Shown here: positions 9,342-16,892 of the stretch, piece after piece
Numbering within the stretch: the stretch's first letter is position 1
Layout of the letters: each line of letters starts with the position of its first letter
Assembly (NCBI RefSeq): GCF_000697965.2
Contig: NZ_CP015880.1
Coordinates: 1,798,001-1,862,000 of the forward strand
DNA length: 64,000 nucleotides
Source of the DNA: Ensifer adhaerens
Lineage (GTDB): Bacteria > Pseudomonadota > Alphaproteobacteria > Rhizobiales > Rhizobiaceae
Direction: 5' to 3'
The notes under the pieces: generated by a model
Seen by the model: only the letters and a program-made list of their open reading frames with translations
Database searches by the model: none
What the model was told of the DNA's origin: nothing
Translations under genes and position numbers: made by a program

Positions 9342-10150
9342 GACAGACGGAGCCGGCTCCGGCAGAGCCGACACTGGCCAAGCGGCGCGGTATCTATCGA
9401 GAGTATGCCGCGCCCGGCGCACTCGTCGGCCATGTCGAATGCCTCTGGCGCCACCAATTGCCGGAGGGGACGGCCGCACCCATCGCGGTCGTGCCCGACG
9501 GCTGTGTCGATATCCTCTGGTCCAGGCACGGCCTGGCGGTTGCCGGGCCTGACCGGGTGGCCGCTTTCCCCGTCTTCGCGCCGGGCACCGACATCATCGG
9601 CCTGCGCTTCCGCCCGGGCATCGCGGCATCCTTCCTGCACACATCGCTTTCGCAGATCATCGGCGCGGTCGTTCCGCTCGACGCCTTCTGGGGTCCAGCC
9701 GCGCGCAAACTCGAAACCAGGATTGAGGACGCGCCCGATGCGGTCCACCGCGCCGAGATGCTCACGGAAGCGGTGCTTGAGCGCCTGCCGGCCGTCTCGC
9801 CGCCATCAGGCGATATCGCCGCCACCCTCGCCCATCTGCGGCAGAGCCATGGCTCGTCCGACAACAACCCCATCCGCGCCCTCGCTACCATCACCGGCAC
9901 CAGTGAAAGGACGCTGAGGCGCCGCTGCCACGAGCATTTCGGCTACGGCGCCAAGACGCTCGACCGCATCCTGCGCCTGCAGCGCTTCCTCGGGGCTTGC
10001 CAAAGGGACCCCTCCGCCACGCTCGGCCTGCTTGCGCTCGATGCCGGCTATGCCGACCAGGCGCATCTGTCGCGCGAGGCCAGGCAGCTGACCTCGCTCT
10101 CACCCGCCGAAATCCGCCGCCAGCTCGTCGGTGACCGGCGGGCGGCCTGA
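9317..10150 (+). CDS. AraC-family transcriptional regulator
   Basis: This is a 277-aa protein from ATG 9317, the first in-frame start near the end of the symporter gene. The frame stays open far upstream but lies inside that gene. The N-terminal part (about 25-110: IYREYAAPGALVGHVECLWR, VVPDGCVDILW, GLRFRPGIAASFL) resembles the N-terminal domain of uncharacterised AraC regulators (DUF6597 type). The C-terminal part holds two helix-turn-helix segments (around TSERTLRRRCHEHFG and AGYADQAHLSREARQLTSLSPAEIR). The inducer is unknown. The 25-nt overlap suggests coupling to the symporter. Confidence 0.88.
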   Translation: MDGAHGPLRQTEPAPAEPTLAKRRGIYREYAAPGALVGHVECLWRHQLPEGTAAPIAVVPDGCVDILWSRHGLAVAGPDRVAAFPVFAPGTDIIGLRFRPGIAASFLHTSLSQIIGAVVPLDAFWGPAARKLETRIEDAPDAVHRAEMLTEAVLERLPAVSPPSGDIAATLAHLRQSHGSSDNNPIRALATITGTSERTLRRRCHEHFGYGAKTLDRILRLQRFLGACQRDPSATLGLLALDAGYADQAHLSREARQLTSLSPAEIRRQLVGDRRAA

Positions 10151-10214
10151 CTGGCCGTTTCGTTCAAGACCGGTCGGGCGACCCGTGCTACTCCGTCATG
10201 CAGGAGAACAAAGC

Positions 10215-10625
10215 ATGTCAACACTTGAAGCAAAGATCGTTCACACCACCATCGACCGCGACTGGCGCGACGTCTATGCCTTCATGGCAAAGCCCGAGAA
10301 CATGCCGCGCTGGGCGTCCGGCCTGTCGTCGGGCTTGACCCGCGAGGGTGATCACTGGCTGGCGCCGGGTCCGCTCGGTAATGCCCGCGTGCGCTTTGCG
10401 CCTGACAACGCCTTCGGCGTCACCGATCATCTCGTCACGCTGGAAGACGGCACAGAGGTCCACAATGCGCTGCGCGTCGTGCCGAACGGCGACGGCGCGG
10501 AGGTGATGTTCACGCTGCTGCGGCAGCCGGGCATGAGCGCCGAACAATTTGCCGGCGATGCCGGCTGGGTGGCGAAGGATCTCGCCACCTTGAAATCGAT
10601 CATGGAATCCGGAGAAGACAGGTAG
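10215..10625 (+). CDS. START-like (SRPBCC/polyketide cyclase) family protein
   Basis: This is a 136-aa cytosolic protein from ATG 10215, preceded by CAGGAGAAC. The pattern VHTTIDRDWRDVYAFMAKPENMPRWASG is the usual start of SRPBCC domains: first strand, then two short helices, with Pro/Trp before the sheet. A long C-terminal helix (about 105-135) would close the ligand pocket. The family binds hydrophobic ligands or acts as a stress-related hydrolase-fold protein; the ligand here is unknown. The next gene begins 5 bases later. Confidence 0.8.
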   Translation: MSTLEAKIVHTTIDRDWRDVYAFMAKPENMPRWASGLSSGLTREGDHWLAPGPLGNARVRFAPDNAFGVTDHLVTLEDGTEVHNALRVVPNGDGAEVMFTLLRQPGMSAEQFAGDAGWVAKDLATLKSIMESGEDR

Positions 10626-10629
10626 AAAA

Positions 10630-10983
10630 ATGGGTAACAAGGGCAACGACAGCCGCATCGACTATGTCGAGTTCAATGTCTCCGACATCGCCGCCACCAA
10701 GGCCTTCTACGGCAGCGCCTTCGGCTGGACCTTCACCGACTACGGCCCGGAATATTGCGAATTCCAGGACGGCCGACTGACCGGCGGCTTTACCACCACC
10801 GGCCCCGTCGGCAGCGGCGGACCGCTGATCATCCTCTATGCCGACAAGCTCGAGGATATGCTCGCCCGCGTCGAAAAGGCCGGAGGCAGGATCGTCAAGC
10901 CGATCTTCACCTTCCCTGGCGGAAGGCGCTTTCATTTCGCCGACCCGGATGGTTACGAACTGGCGGTCTGGTCTGCGCAGTAA
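10630..10983 (+). CDS. VOC (glyoxalase/bleomycin-resistance fold) family protein
   Basis: This is a 117-aa, single-domain VOC protein. YVEFNVSDIAATKAFYGSAFGWTF opens the first beta-alpha-beta-beta unit, and FADPDGYELAVW closes the second. The potential metal-ligand positions are degenerate compared with glyoxalase I, so the enzymatic activity is unknown. It lies 4 nt past the START-like gene and is probably co-transcribed with it. Confidence 0.83.
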   Translation: MGNKGNDSRIDYVEFNVSDIAATKAFYGSAFGWTFTDYGPEYCEFQDGRLTGGFTTTGPVGSGGPLIILYADKLEDMLARVEKAGGRIVKPIFTFPGGRRFHFADPDGYELAVWSAQ

Positions 10984-11050
10984 GCAGGCCCATGAAGGCG
11001 CGGCACTGAAACGACCCTTAGACACTGGCGAACGGCCGCTCCCCTCTCGT

Positions 11051-11192
11051 CCCTCATCTCTGTGCTCGTCACAGAGATCAAGCGGCCGTGCGTCTGCAGG
11101 GCAGAGATGCCAAATAAAAATGCCGGCACCCGCCCTTCTCGCGCCGCCGACGCGGCGCGACCGGATTTCTGTGACGAGCACAGAAATGAGGG
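11051..11192. repeat. Long inverted repeat with 29-nt arms
   Basis: The left arm (11051-11079) and right arm (11164-11192) are reverse complements apart from two positions. Each arm holds its own smaller palindrome, TCTGTG-CTCGT-CACAGA in the left copy. The arms are separated by 84 bases. It fills the gap between the VOC gene and the PIG-L gene and looks like a rhizobial intergenic mosaic element. Nothing else is seen in 10984-11344. Confidence 0.75.
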
Positions 11193-11344
11193 AGATGTTG
11201 GTGAGGCCGTCACATTGGCTGACCAGCAGCTAGTCGGTCCATTGCAACCGCACCGATTCCCTGTGGACACGCGCTCCCGCTTTACGCCGGTTTAATCTCT
11301 ACACGTCAGAATTGCGCGCGACGAACACGAGGGCGCGCAAGAGC

Positions 11345-12241
11345 ATGGCCGACACGCATGATTTTCTGAAGAACTCGGTCATCATCGGCGCCCATCCCGA
11401 TGACGAGTTGCTGTGGTTCACCTCGATCCTCCGAAAAGTCGACGAGGTGATCATCCTTTACCGCGATATCTGGTCGGAGCCGCAGATGGGCGACGCACGC
11501 GCCGCTGCGATCAAGGCCTACCCCCGCGGCAACGTGCGCTTTCTGGAAATGGAAGAAACCGGCTCCTTCGATTGCGCCGACTGGACGAACCCGAAGCCCG
11601 GTCCCTTCGGAATGGAGTTCGGCACCGAAGGCACACGCCGCGAAGCCAAGCGCATCGTCAAGAAATCGCTGTCGCAGATCATGCCCGGCAGCTTCCGCCA
11701 CTCCACCCGGCCGATCGCCCAGGCTTACCGGGACAATTACGAAACGCTCTATCGCACGCTGCTGCCGCTCCTGAAGCCCGACATGAACGTCTTCAGCCAC
11801 AATCCCTGGGGCGAATACGGCCATGAGGATCACGTCCAGGTCTTCCGGGTGCTGGACCGGCTGCGCGACGAGATCGGCTTCAAGCTCTGGATGTCGAACT
11901 ATTGCACCGAGCGCTCCATGCCGCTCGCCATGCAGTATTTCAGCCGCAGGCCGCAAGACTATATCCGTCTGCCCGCCGACAAGGGCTTCGCCGAGCAGGT
12001 GGCAAACATTTATCGCCAGCACGGCTGCTGGACCTGGCGCGACGACTGGATCTGGTTCGACGACGAATGCTTCATGGAAGCGCCGTCGAGCAAGCCGGAA
12101 AGCGGCGGTTTTCACCTCCTGCCGATGAACCTTTTCAACTTCGGCACGGTCGTGAGAAAGCCGGTCAACACCTCGCTGCTGCTCGGCACGGCGCTATCGA
12201 GCGTCGTGGTCGGCGCCACCATCGCCGCAGCCCTCGAATAA
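11345..12241 (+). CDS. PIG-L/LmbE-like deacetylase with C-terminal membrane anchor
   Basis: This is a 298-aa protein from ATG 11345. The zinc-binding motif AHPDDE (about residues 17-22) and a later HNPWGEYGHEDHVQV (H/E/H ligands, about 152-166) are the hallmarks of PIG-L family N-acetyl-sugar deacetylases. The middle part is family-typical alpha/beta. The last about 20 residues (LLLGTALSSVVVGATIAAAL) are hydrophobic and would anchor the enzyme in a membrane, which is unusual for LmbE enzymes. The substrate is unknown; amide hydrolysis on a glycan or antibiotic precursor is plausible. Confidence 0.85.
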   Translation: MADTHDFLKNSVIIGAHPDDELLWFTSILRKVDEVIILYRDIWSEPQMGDARAAAIKAYPRGNVRFLEMEETGSFDCADWTNPKPGPFGMEFGTEGTRREAKRIVKKSLSQIMPGSFRHSTRPIAQAYRDNYETLYRTLLPLLKPDMNVFSHNPWGEYGHEDHVQVFRVLDRLRDEIGFKLWMSNYCTERSMPLAMQYFSRRPQDYIRLPADKGFAEQVANIYRQHGCWTWRDDWIWFDDECFMEAPSSKPESGGFHLLPMNLFNFGTVVRKPVNTSLLLGTALSSVVVGATIAAALE

Positions 12242-12275
12242 GAAGGCCCGGCGCCTGCTGCTTCGGGCGTCGCCG

Positions 12276-13079
12276 TCAGGCAAGCGCCGGTTCGGCGAAG
12301 TAAACCACCATCCGCAGATGCCGGTGCTCGTCCACAACCAACGTCTCGTGGCGGAAACGCAGGCGCCCGCTCCCGGCATCGATCAGGGACCCGATCCCGC
12401 GACGGACCTCGTCAATGCCAGGCGCTGCCCACCAGCGCCTGAAATCGGCCGACAGGTCCTTCAGGCTTTCGACCAGGGCCAGCATCGACGGATCATCCGG
12501 CGCCACGGCAAAATCGTATCGGAACTGGGCAAGCAGCTTCGGCGCGTCCTCGCGCCAGGCGGGCATGCGCCTCCGTATCTCGGGATCGGCAAACACCATT
12601 TGCAGGATATTGCCAAGCTCCGGCTGCCGGGCGCTAAAGCCGAACAGAGCGTCTGCCGCAGCGTTCCAGGCAACGACATCCCAGCGCAGGTTGATCACAT
12701 GGGCCGGCCGGACCGTGAGCTCGTCCAGCAACGTCTGGATCAGCGGCGAAACGGTGACGCGATGATGTGCCTCCGGCGGTGGCGGCCGCTTGTGGGCAAG
12801 CAGGAACAGATGGCTGCATTCGGCGTCGTCGAGCTTCAGCGCTCGCGCCACATTCAGCAGGAACGCCTCCGACACTTTGATGTCGCGCCCTTGCTCGAAC
12901 CACGTGTACCAGGTGAGCCCGACACCGGCGAGCGCTGCCACCTCCTCCCGCCTGAGGCCCGGGGTGCGCCGCCGCCCGGTGAAGGCAAGGCCGGCATCGG
13001 CCGGCGTCAGCTTCGCCCTGTGTCTCGTCAAAAACTCCGACAGCTCGTTCTTGCTTCGCTCAAGACTTCGTTCGTTCAC
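12276..13079 (-). CDS. XRE-family regulator with MmyB-like ligand-binding domain
   Basis: This is a 267-aa protein with a GTG start at 13079; the frame extends upstream to 13190 but would cover the divergent promoter. The helix-turn-helix lies at about residues 33-60 (TPGLRREEVAALAGVGLTWYTWFEQGRD). The MmyB-like ligand domain follows, with VINLRWDVVAWNAAADALFG and the acidic WREDAPKLLAQFR region. Such proteins usually repress or activate a divergently transcribed transporter or reductase. Here the divergent gene is an MFS exporter, and twin repeats lie between them. Confidence 0.9.
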   Translation of the reverse strand: MNERSLERSKNELSEFLTRHRAKLTPADAGLAFTGRRRTPGLRREEVAALAGVGLTWYTWFEQGRDIKVSEAFLLNVARALKLDDAECSHLFLLAHKRPPPPEAHHRVTVSPLIQTLLDELTVRPAHVINLRWDVVAWNAAADALFGFSARQPELGNILQMVFADPEIRRRMPAWREDAPKLLAQFRYDFAVAPDDPSMLALVESLKDLSADFRRWWAAPGIDEVRRGIGSLIDAGSGRLRFRHETLVVDEHRHLRMVVYFAEPALA

Positions 13080-13093
13080 GCTATTGCTCTCAG

Positions 13094-13129
13094 TAATAGG
13101 ATAACTACTTAAATTGTAACAGGATGACT
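13094..13129. promoter_or_regulatory. Candidate operator: two direct copies of TAAYAGGATRACT
   Basis: TAATAGGATAACT (13094-13106) and TAACAGGATGACT (13117-13129) are direct repeats offset by 23 bases, about two helical turns. They lie between the divergent XRE regulator and the MFS exporter. Cooperative binding by the XRE regulator is inferred. Confidence 0.55.
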
Positions 13130-13183
13130 GTGCCCTGAAGATGTGGTCTCCGCAACCAGCCCAAGCGAAGACGGAGGCCACTT

Positions 13184-14737
13184 TTGACAATTCTCAGCGA
13201 CCGACCATCCCACCTCACCGACCATGCCGATCCGGGTGAAACGCGCGCGGGCCTGCGAGAATGGGCCGGGCTCGCCCTGCTCGCGCTCCCCACCATCCTG
13301 CTCGGGCTCGACCTGACGCTGCTGCATCTCGCTTTGCCGGCGCTCGCGGCGGATCTGAAGCCCACCAGCACCCAGGCGCTCTGGATCGTCGACGCCTACG
13401 GCTTCATGATCGCGGGCTTTCTGATCATGATGGGAACGCTCGGCGATCGCATCGGTCGCCGCAAGCTCCTGATGCTGGGCGCGGCCGCCTTCGGCGTCGC
13501 CTCGGTGCTTTCGGCCTATTCCACCAGCGCCACCATGCTGATCAGTGCACGCGCGGCACTCGGCGTTGCCGGCGCAACGCTGATGCCGCCGACCCTGGCG
13601 CTGATCAGCAACATGTTCCTGAACCCGCACCAGCGCGCGCTTGCGATCGGCGTCTGGGCGACCATGTTCGCGCTCGGCATGGCCGCGGGGCCGATCGTCG
13701 GCGGCATCCTGCTCGAACGTTACTGGTGGGGGGCTGCCTTCCTCGTCGCACTGCCGATCGTCGGGCTGCTGCTCATCGTCGCGCCGTTTCTGCTGCCGGA
13801 ATATCGTGCCCCGCAATCGGACCGCCTGGACATGGCCAGTGTGGCGCTGTCGCTGGCGGGGCTGCTGCCCATCGTCTACGGCATCAAGCAGATCGCCAAG
13901 GATGGCCTTGGGCTCGGCGCCACCCTCGGCCTGACCGTCGGCCTCGTCGCCACGCTCCTCTTCATCCGGCGACAACGCCGGCTTCGAAGCCCGCTGATCG
14001 ACCTCGAGCTCTTCTCCGACCGCGCCTTCCGCACCGCGCTGTTGATCCTCCTGATCGGCCTGACGGCTGTCGGCGGCACGATGCTGCTCATCACCCAGTA
14101 TCTGCAGCTTGTCGTCGGGCTTTCTCCGCTGTCGGCGGGCCTGAGAATGGGCCCCTCGGCGCTCGCCATGCTTTTGGCCGGCATCACCGCACCGCTCATC
14201 GCCAGGCGCTTCGGCCCCGGCCCCGTGATCGCAGCGGCGCTGGCGCTCTCCGTGGTCGGCTACCTCCTGCTCGCCCAGCTCGGCCATACGCCATACGGGG
14301 TCGGGCTGGTAACCGCCGCATTTGCGCTCGTCTATCTCGGCCTTGGAACCATTGCCGCGCTTGGCACCGATCTCGTCGTCAGCGCAGCGCCCGCCGAAAA
14401 GGCCGGAACGGCCTCGGCCCTCTCCGAAGTGGTGCAGGAACTCGGCCTTGCCGTCGGCATCGCCACGCTCGGCAGCCTGACCACCGCCGTCTACCGCATC
14501 GAAATGGCCGGCCAGACGCTGATCCCCGGCGAGATCGGCGACAGGCTGTCGGACAGCCTCGCCGGCGCCGTATCCGTCGCGACCGAGCTACCGGCGGGCA
14601 TGCTGGAGCAAGCCCAGGCCGCCTTCATGACCGGCTTCAACGCAGCCGCCGCCGTTTGCGCCGTCGCCATCGCGATCATGGCGACGCTTGCCGTGGTTTC
14701 GTTGCGAAGGCGTGTCGGCGAAAAGGCGAGATCTTGA
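13184..14737 (+). CDS. MFS multidrug exporter, DHA2 (14-helix) family
   Basis: This is a 517-aa membrane protein. The TTG start at 13184 is supported by GGAGG about 10 bases upstream and by the lack of an in-frame ATG before helix 1. Features: motif LLGLDLTLLHLALPALAADL in helix 1, IVDAYGFMIAGFLIMMGTLGDRIGRRKLL covering motif A (G-D-R-x-G-R-R), and about 14 hydrophobic helices. It resembles EmrB/QacA/SmvA exporters for cationic or lipophilic drugs. It is divergent from the XRE regulator and ends before a strong terminator. Confidence 0.92.
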   Translation: MTILSDRPSHLTDHADPGETRAGLREWAGLALLALPTILLGLDLTLLHLALPALAADLKPTSTQALWIVDAYGFMIAGFLIMMGTLGDRIGRRKLLMLGAAAFGVASVLSAYSTSATMLISARAALGVAGATLMPPTLALISNMFLNPHQRALAIGVWATMFALGMAAGPIVGGILLERYWWGAAFLVALPIVGLLLIVAPFLLPEYRAPQSDRLDMASVALSLAGLLPIVYGIKQIAKDGLGLGATLGLTVGLVATLLFIRRQRRLRSPLIDLELFSDRAFRTALLILLIGLTAVGGTMLLITQYLQLVVGLSPLSAGLRMGPSALAMLLAGITAPLIARRFGPGPVIAAALALSVVGYLLLAQLGHTPYGVGLVTAAFALVYLGLGTIAALGTDLVVSAAPAEKAGTASALSEVVQELGLAVGIATLGSLTTAVYRIEMAGQTLIPGEIGDRLSDSLAGAVSVATELPAGMLEQAQAAFMTGFNAAAAVCAVAIAIMATLAVVSLRRRVGEKARS

Positions 14738-14797
14738 GAGGACACGTCGGCCAATTCATTGACATCTTCCCTCAATGACGAAACGCTCCAGATGAAA

Positions 14798-14823
14798 AAG
14801 GCCGCGCCATTTGGCGCGGCCTT
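14798..14823 (+). terminator. Terminator after MFS exporter
   Basis: AAGGCCGCGCC and GGCGCGGCCTT form a near-perfect stem with a 4-nt loop, followed by a short pyrimidine run. It could also stop antisense transcripts. Confidence 0.75.
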
Positions 14824-14843
14824 CTCGACTGGATGGATGAGAG

Positions 14844-15066
14844 CTGCCCCTCACTGTCCTGCCGGACATCTCTCCCCGCCTGGCGGGGAGAGAAACGCTG
14901 GGGCACCCGCCCGGCATCAAGCCTGAAAAGCCTGAGCGGTAGCCCACTCAAGAACGTGATGGGCGGCTCCATCGCCAACCTTACGTTTAACCTGGCGAGG
15001 CCAGCGCGGCTTACGCCCTTCTCCCCGCCCGGCGGGGAGAAGGGCCAGCAGGCGAATGAGGGGCGC
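14844..15066. repeat. Paired palindromic rhizobial repeat
   Basis: Two related GC-rich palindromic units sit in opposite orientation. The left unit (14844-14893) has CTCTCCCCGCC-TGGCGGGGAGAG. The right unit (15013-15066) has CTTCTCCCCGCC-CGGCGGGGAGAAG followed by a GAATGAGGGGC end. The left unit shares a run of more than 30 identical bases with the copy at 60183. Nothing coding is seen in 14738-15114. Confidence 0.75.
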
Positions 15067-15114
15067 CACCATCACCTACGGATGAGTGGCAGGTCCGCAA
15101 GCCCCTCGTTCCTC

Positions 15115-15978
15115 TTACTCGCCGCCACCCAGCGAATGCACGAAGATGGCGAGCTGCTTGACGGTGGTGTCGCCGAGGCGTGGTAGCCAGGCGGGCATGA
15201 CGCCGTGCTTGGGCGCCTTCATCTGGGCGACGATCGCCTGTTCGCTCGAGCCGTTGAGCCACAGCGCATCGGCAAGGTTGGGCGCGCCGAACTCGCGGTT
15301 GCCCTTGGCGTCGGCACCGTGGCAGGAGGCGCAGTTTGCCTCAAACAGCGCCTTGCCCGGCTCTACCATGGAGGCATCCGACGGCGTGCCGGTGAGGCTG
15401 ACGACATAGGCCGCCGTCTGCTTGATCTCTTCCGGCTGCAGGATTTCCGCGAAGGACGGCATTTCCGAGACGCGGGTGTCGTCGTCGCCGTTATAGCGGA
15501 TGCCGTGGGCGATCGTCTGGTAGATCTCTTCGGGCTTCCCACCCCAGAGCCAGTCGTCGTCGTTCAGGTTCGGGAAGCCGGCAGAACCGGCCGCACCCGA
15601 GCCGTGGCACTGGGCGCAGTTGACCTTGAAGGCCGAGGCACCGCCGGAAACGGCGAAGTGCTGCAGCTGCGGATCGGCCATGATGTCGGCGAGCGAGCTC
15701 GACGCGATCTTCTCGATGTTGCCGGCCTGCGCTGCCTTGGCGCTGGCAAGCTCCGCACTCACCTCGGCGCGGCTCGAATAGCCGAGCACGCCCTTGGTGG
15801 CGTCGGTCAGAAGCGGCACGGCCGGATAGACGATCATGTAGCCGACCGCCCAGACGATGGTCGCGTAGAAGGTATAGACCCACCAGCGCGGCATCGGATT
15901 GTTAAGCTCGCGGATACCGTCCCATTCGTGGCCGGTGGTCTCGACGCCGCTGATTTCGTCGACGTGTTTGTCCGCCAT
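15115..15978 (-). CDS. ccoP: cbb3-type cytochrome c oxidase subunit CcoP/FixP (dihaem)
   Basis: This is a 287-aa dihaem c-type cytochrome of the high-affinity terminal oxidase. The N-terminus carries one transmembrane helix (about 32-52, WVYTFYATIVWAVGYMIVYP) after the NNPMPRWW signature. Two haem c sites follow, CAQCH (121-125) and CASCH (216-220), with distal-methionine regions SEMPSF and GVMPAW. It passes electrons from the bc1 complex or cytochrome c to CcoO/CcoN. It follows ccoQ directly. Downstream comes a repeat, not ccoG as in most rhizobia. Confidence 0.97.
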   Translation of the reverse strand: MADKHVDEISGVETTGHEWDGIRELNNPMPRWWVYTFYATIVWAVGYMIVYPAVPLLTDATKGVLGYSSRAEVSAELASAKAAQAGNIEKIASSSLADIMADPQLQHFAVSGGASAFKVNCAQCHGSGAAGSAGFPNLNDDDWLWGGKPEEIYQTIAHGIRYNGDDDTRVSEMPSFAEILQPEEIKQTAAYVVSLTGTPSDASMVEPGKALFEANCASCHGADAKGNREFGAPNLADALWLNGSSEQAIVAQMKAPKHGVMPAWLPRLGDTTVKQLAIFVHSLGGGE

Positions 15979-15982
15979 TCTA

Positions 15983-16135
15983 TTAATCCTCCTTCAGGGG
16001 GATGGCTGCGGCATCATCGGCGGCCTTCTTGGCGCCGGGCCGGAAGATGAAGGCGACGACGCCCAGGAAAAAGAGCGTCATGGCAAGGAGCGCCCAGCTA
16101 TCGGCGAACTGGCGCATGGCCGTGTAGGTTTCCAT
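15983..16135 (-). CDS. ccoQ: cbb3-type oxidase small subunit CcoQ/FixQ
   Basis: This is a 50-aa protein starting METYTAMRQFADSWALLAM, with one transmembrane helix (about 12-31) and the conserved FRPGAKKAADDAA tail. This is the typical CcoQ form. It stabilises the cbb3 complex and is not essential for catalysis (family knowledge). It sits between ccoO (12 nt gap) and ccoP (4 nt gap), with GGAG-type sites. Confidence 0.94.
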   Translation of the reverse strand: METYTAMRQFADSWALLAMTLFFLGVVAFIFRPGAKKAADDAAAIPLKED

Positions 16136-16147
16136 GGTGCGGTCTCC

Positions 16148-16879
16148 TTAGCGATAGCCGGTGGTGTCGTCATAGGTGGAGAAGTCGACCAGCGTGCCGA
16201 GCATCTGCAGATAAGCGATGAGCGCGTCCATCTCCGTCAGCTTCTGCGGATCGCCGTCGAAGTCGCCGAGCTTGGCCTTCGGATAGCGGCCCTCGACGCC
16301 GGACGTGTCGGCGTTCGGATCTGCCTGCGCCTTGATGTCGGCAAGCGCGTTGTCGATCATCTCGTCCGTGTAGGGCACGCCGACCGCCTTGTTGGCCTTG
16401 AGGTTCGCGGCGATGTTGTTCACATCGAGCGGCGTCGCCTTGAGGAAGGCGTAGCTCGGCATCACCGATTCCGGCACCACCGAGCGCGGCTCGATCATGT
16501 GCTGCACGTGCCACTCGTTGGAGTAGCGGTCGCCGACGCGCGCCAGGTCCGGCCCAGTGCGCTTGGAGCCCCACTGGAACGGATGGTCGTACATGGATTC
16601 CGCCGCCAGCGAGTAGTGACCGTAGCGCTCCACTTCGTCGCGGAACGGGCGGATCATCTGGCTGTGACAGACATAGCAGCCTTCACGCACATAGATGTCG
16701 CGGCCGGCAAGCTCCAGCGGCGAATAGGGACGCATGCCCTCCACCTTCTCGATGGTGTTTTCGAGGTAGAAGAGCGGCGCGATTTCCACGATGCCGCCGA
16801 CAGAGACGACGAGCAGCGAGCCGACGAGCAGCAGGGTCGCGTTGCGTTCGAGCGTCGCGTGTTTGTCGAGAATGGACAT
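16148..16879 (-). CDS. ccoO: cbb3-type oxidase monohaem subunit CcoO/FixO
   Basis: This is a 243-aa membrane-anchored cytochrome c. It has an N-terminal helix at about 14-36, then [13 protein letters not shown] with the single haem c site CYVCH (68-72). The conserved [24 protein letters not shown] (axial Met) and a C-terminal [11 protein letters not shown] follow. It transfers electrons from CcoP to the catalytic CcoN. It lies 13 bases downstream of ccoN. Confidence 0.97.
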   Translation of the reverse strand: MSILDKHATLERNATLLLVGSLLVVSVGGIVEIAPLFYLENTIEKVEGMRPYSPLELAGRDIYVREGCYVCHSQMIRPFRDEVERYGHYSLAAESMYDHPFQWGSKRTGPDLARVGDRYSNEWHVQHMIEPRSVVPESVMPSYAFLKATPLDVNNIAANLKANKAVGVPYTDEMIDNALADIKAQADPNADTSGVEGRYPKAKLGDFDGDPQKLTEMDALIAYLQMLGTLVDFSTYDDTTGYR

Positions 16880-16892
16880 TCTCTATGCCCTC

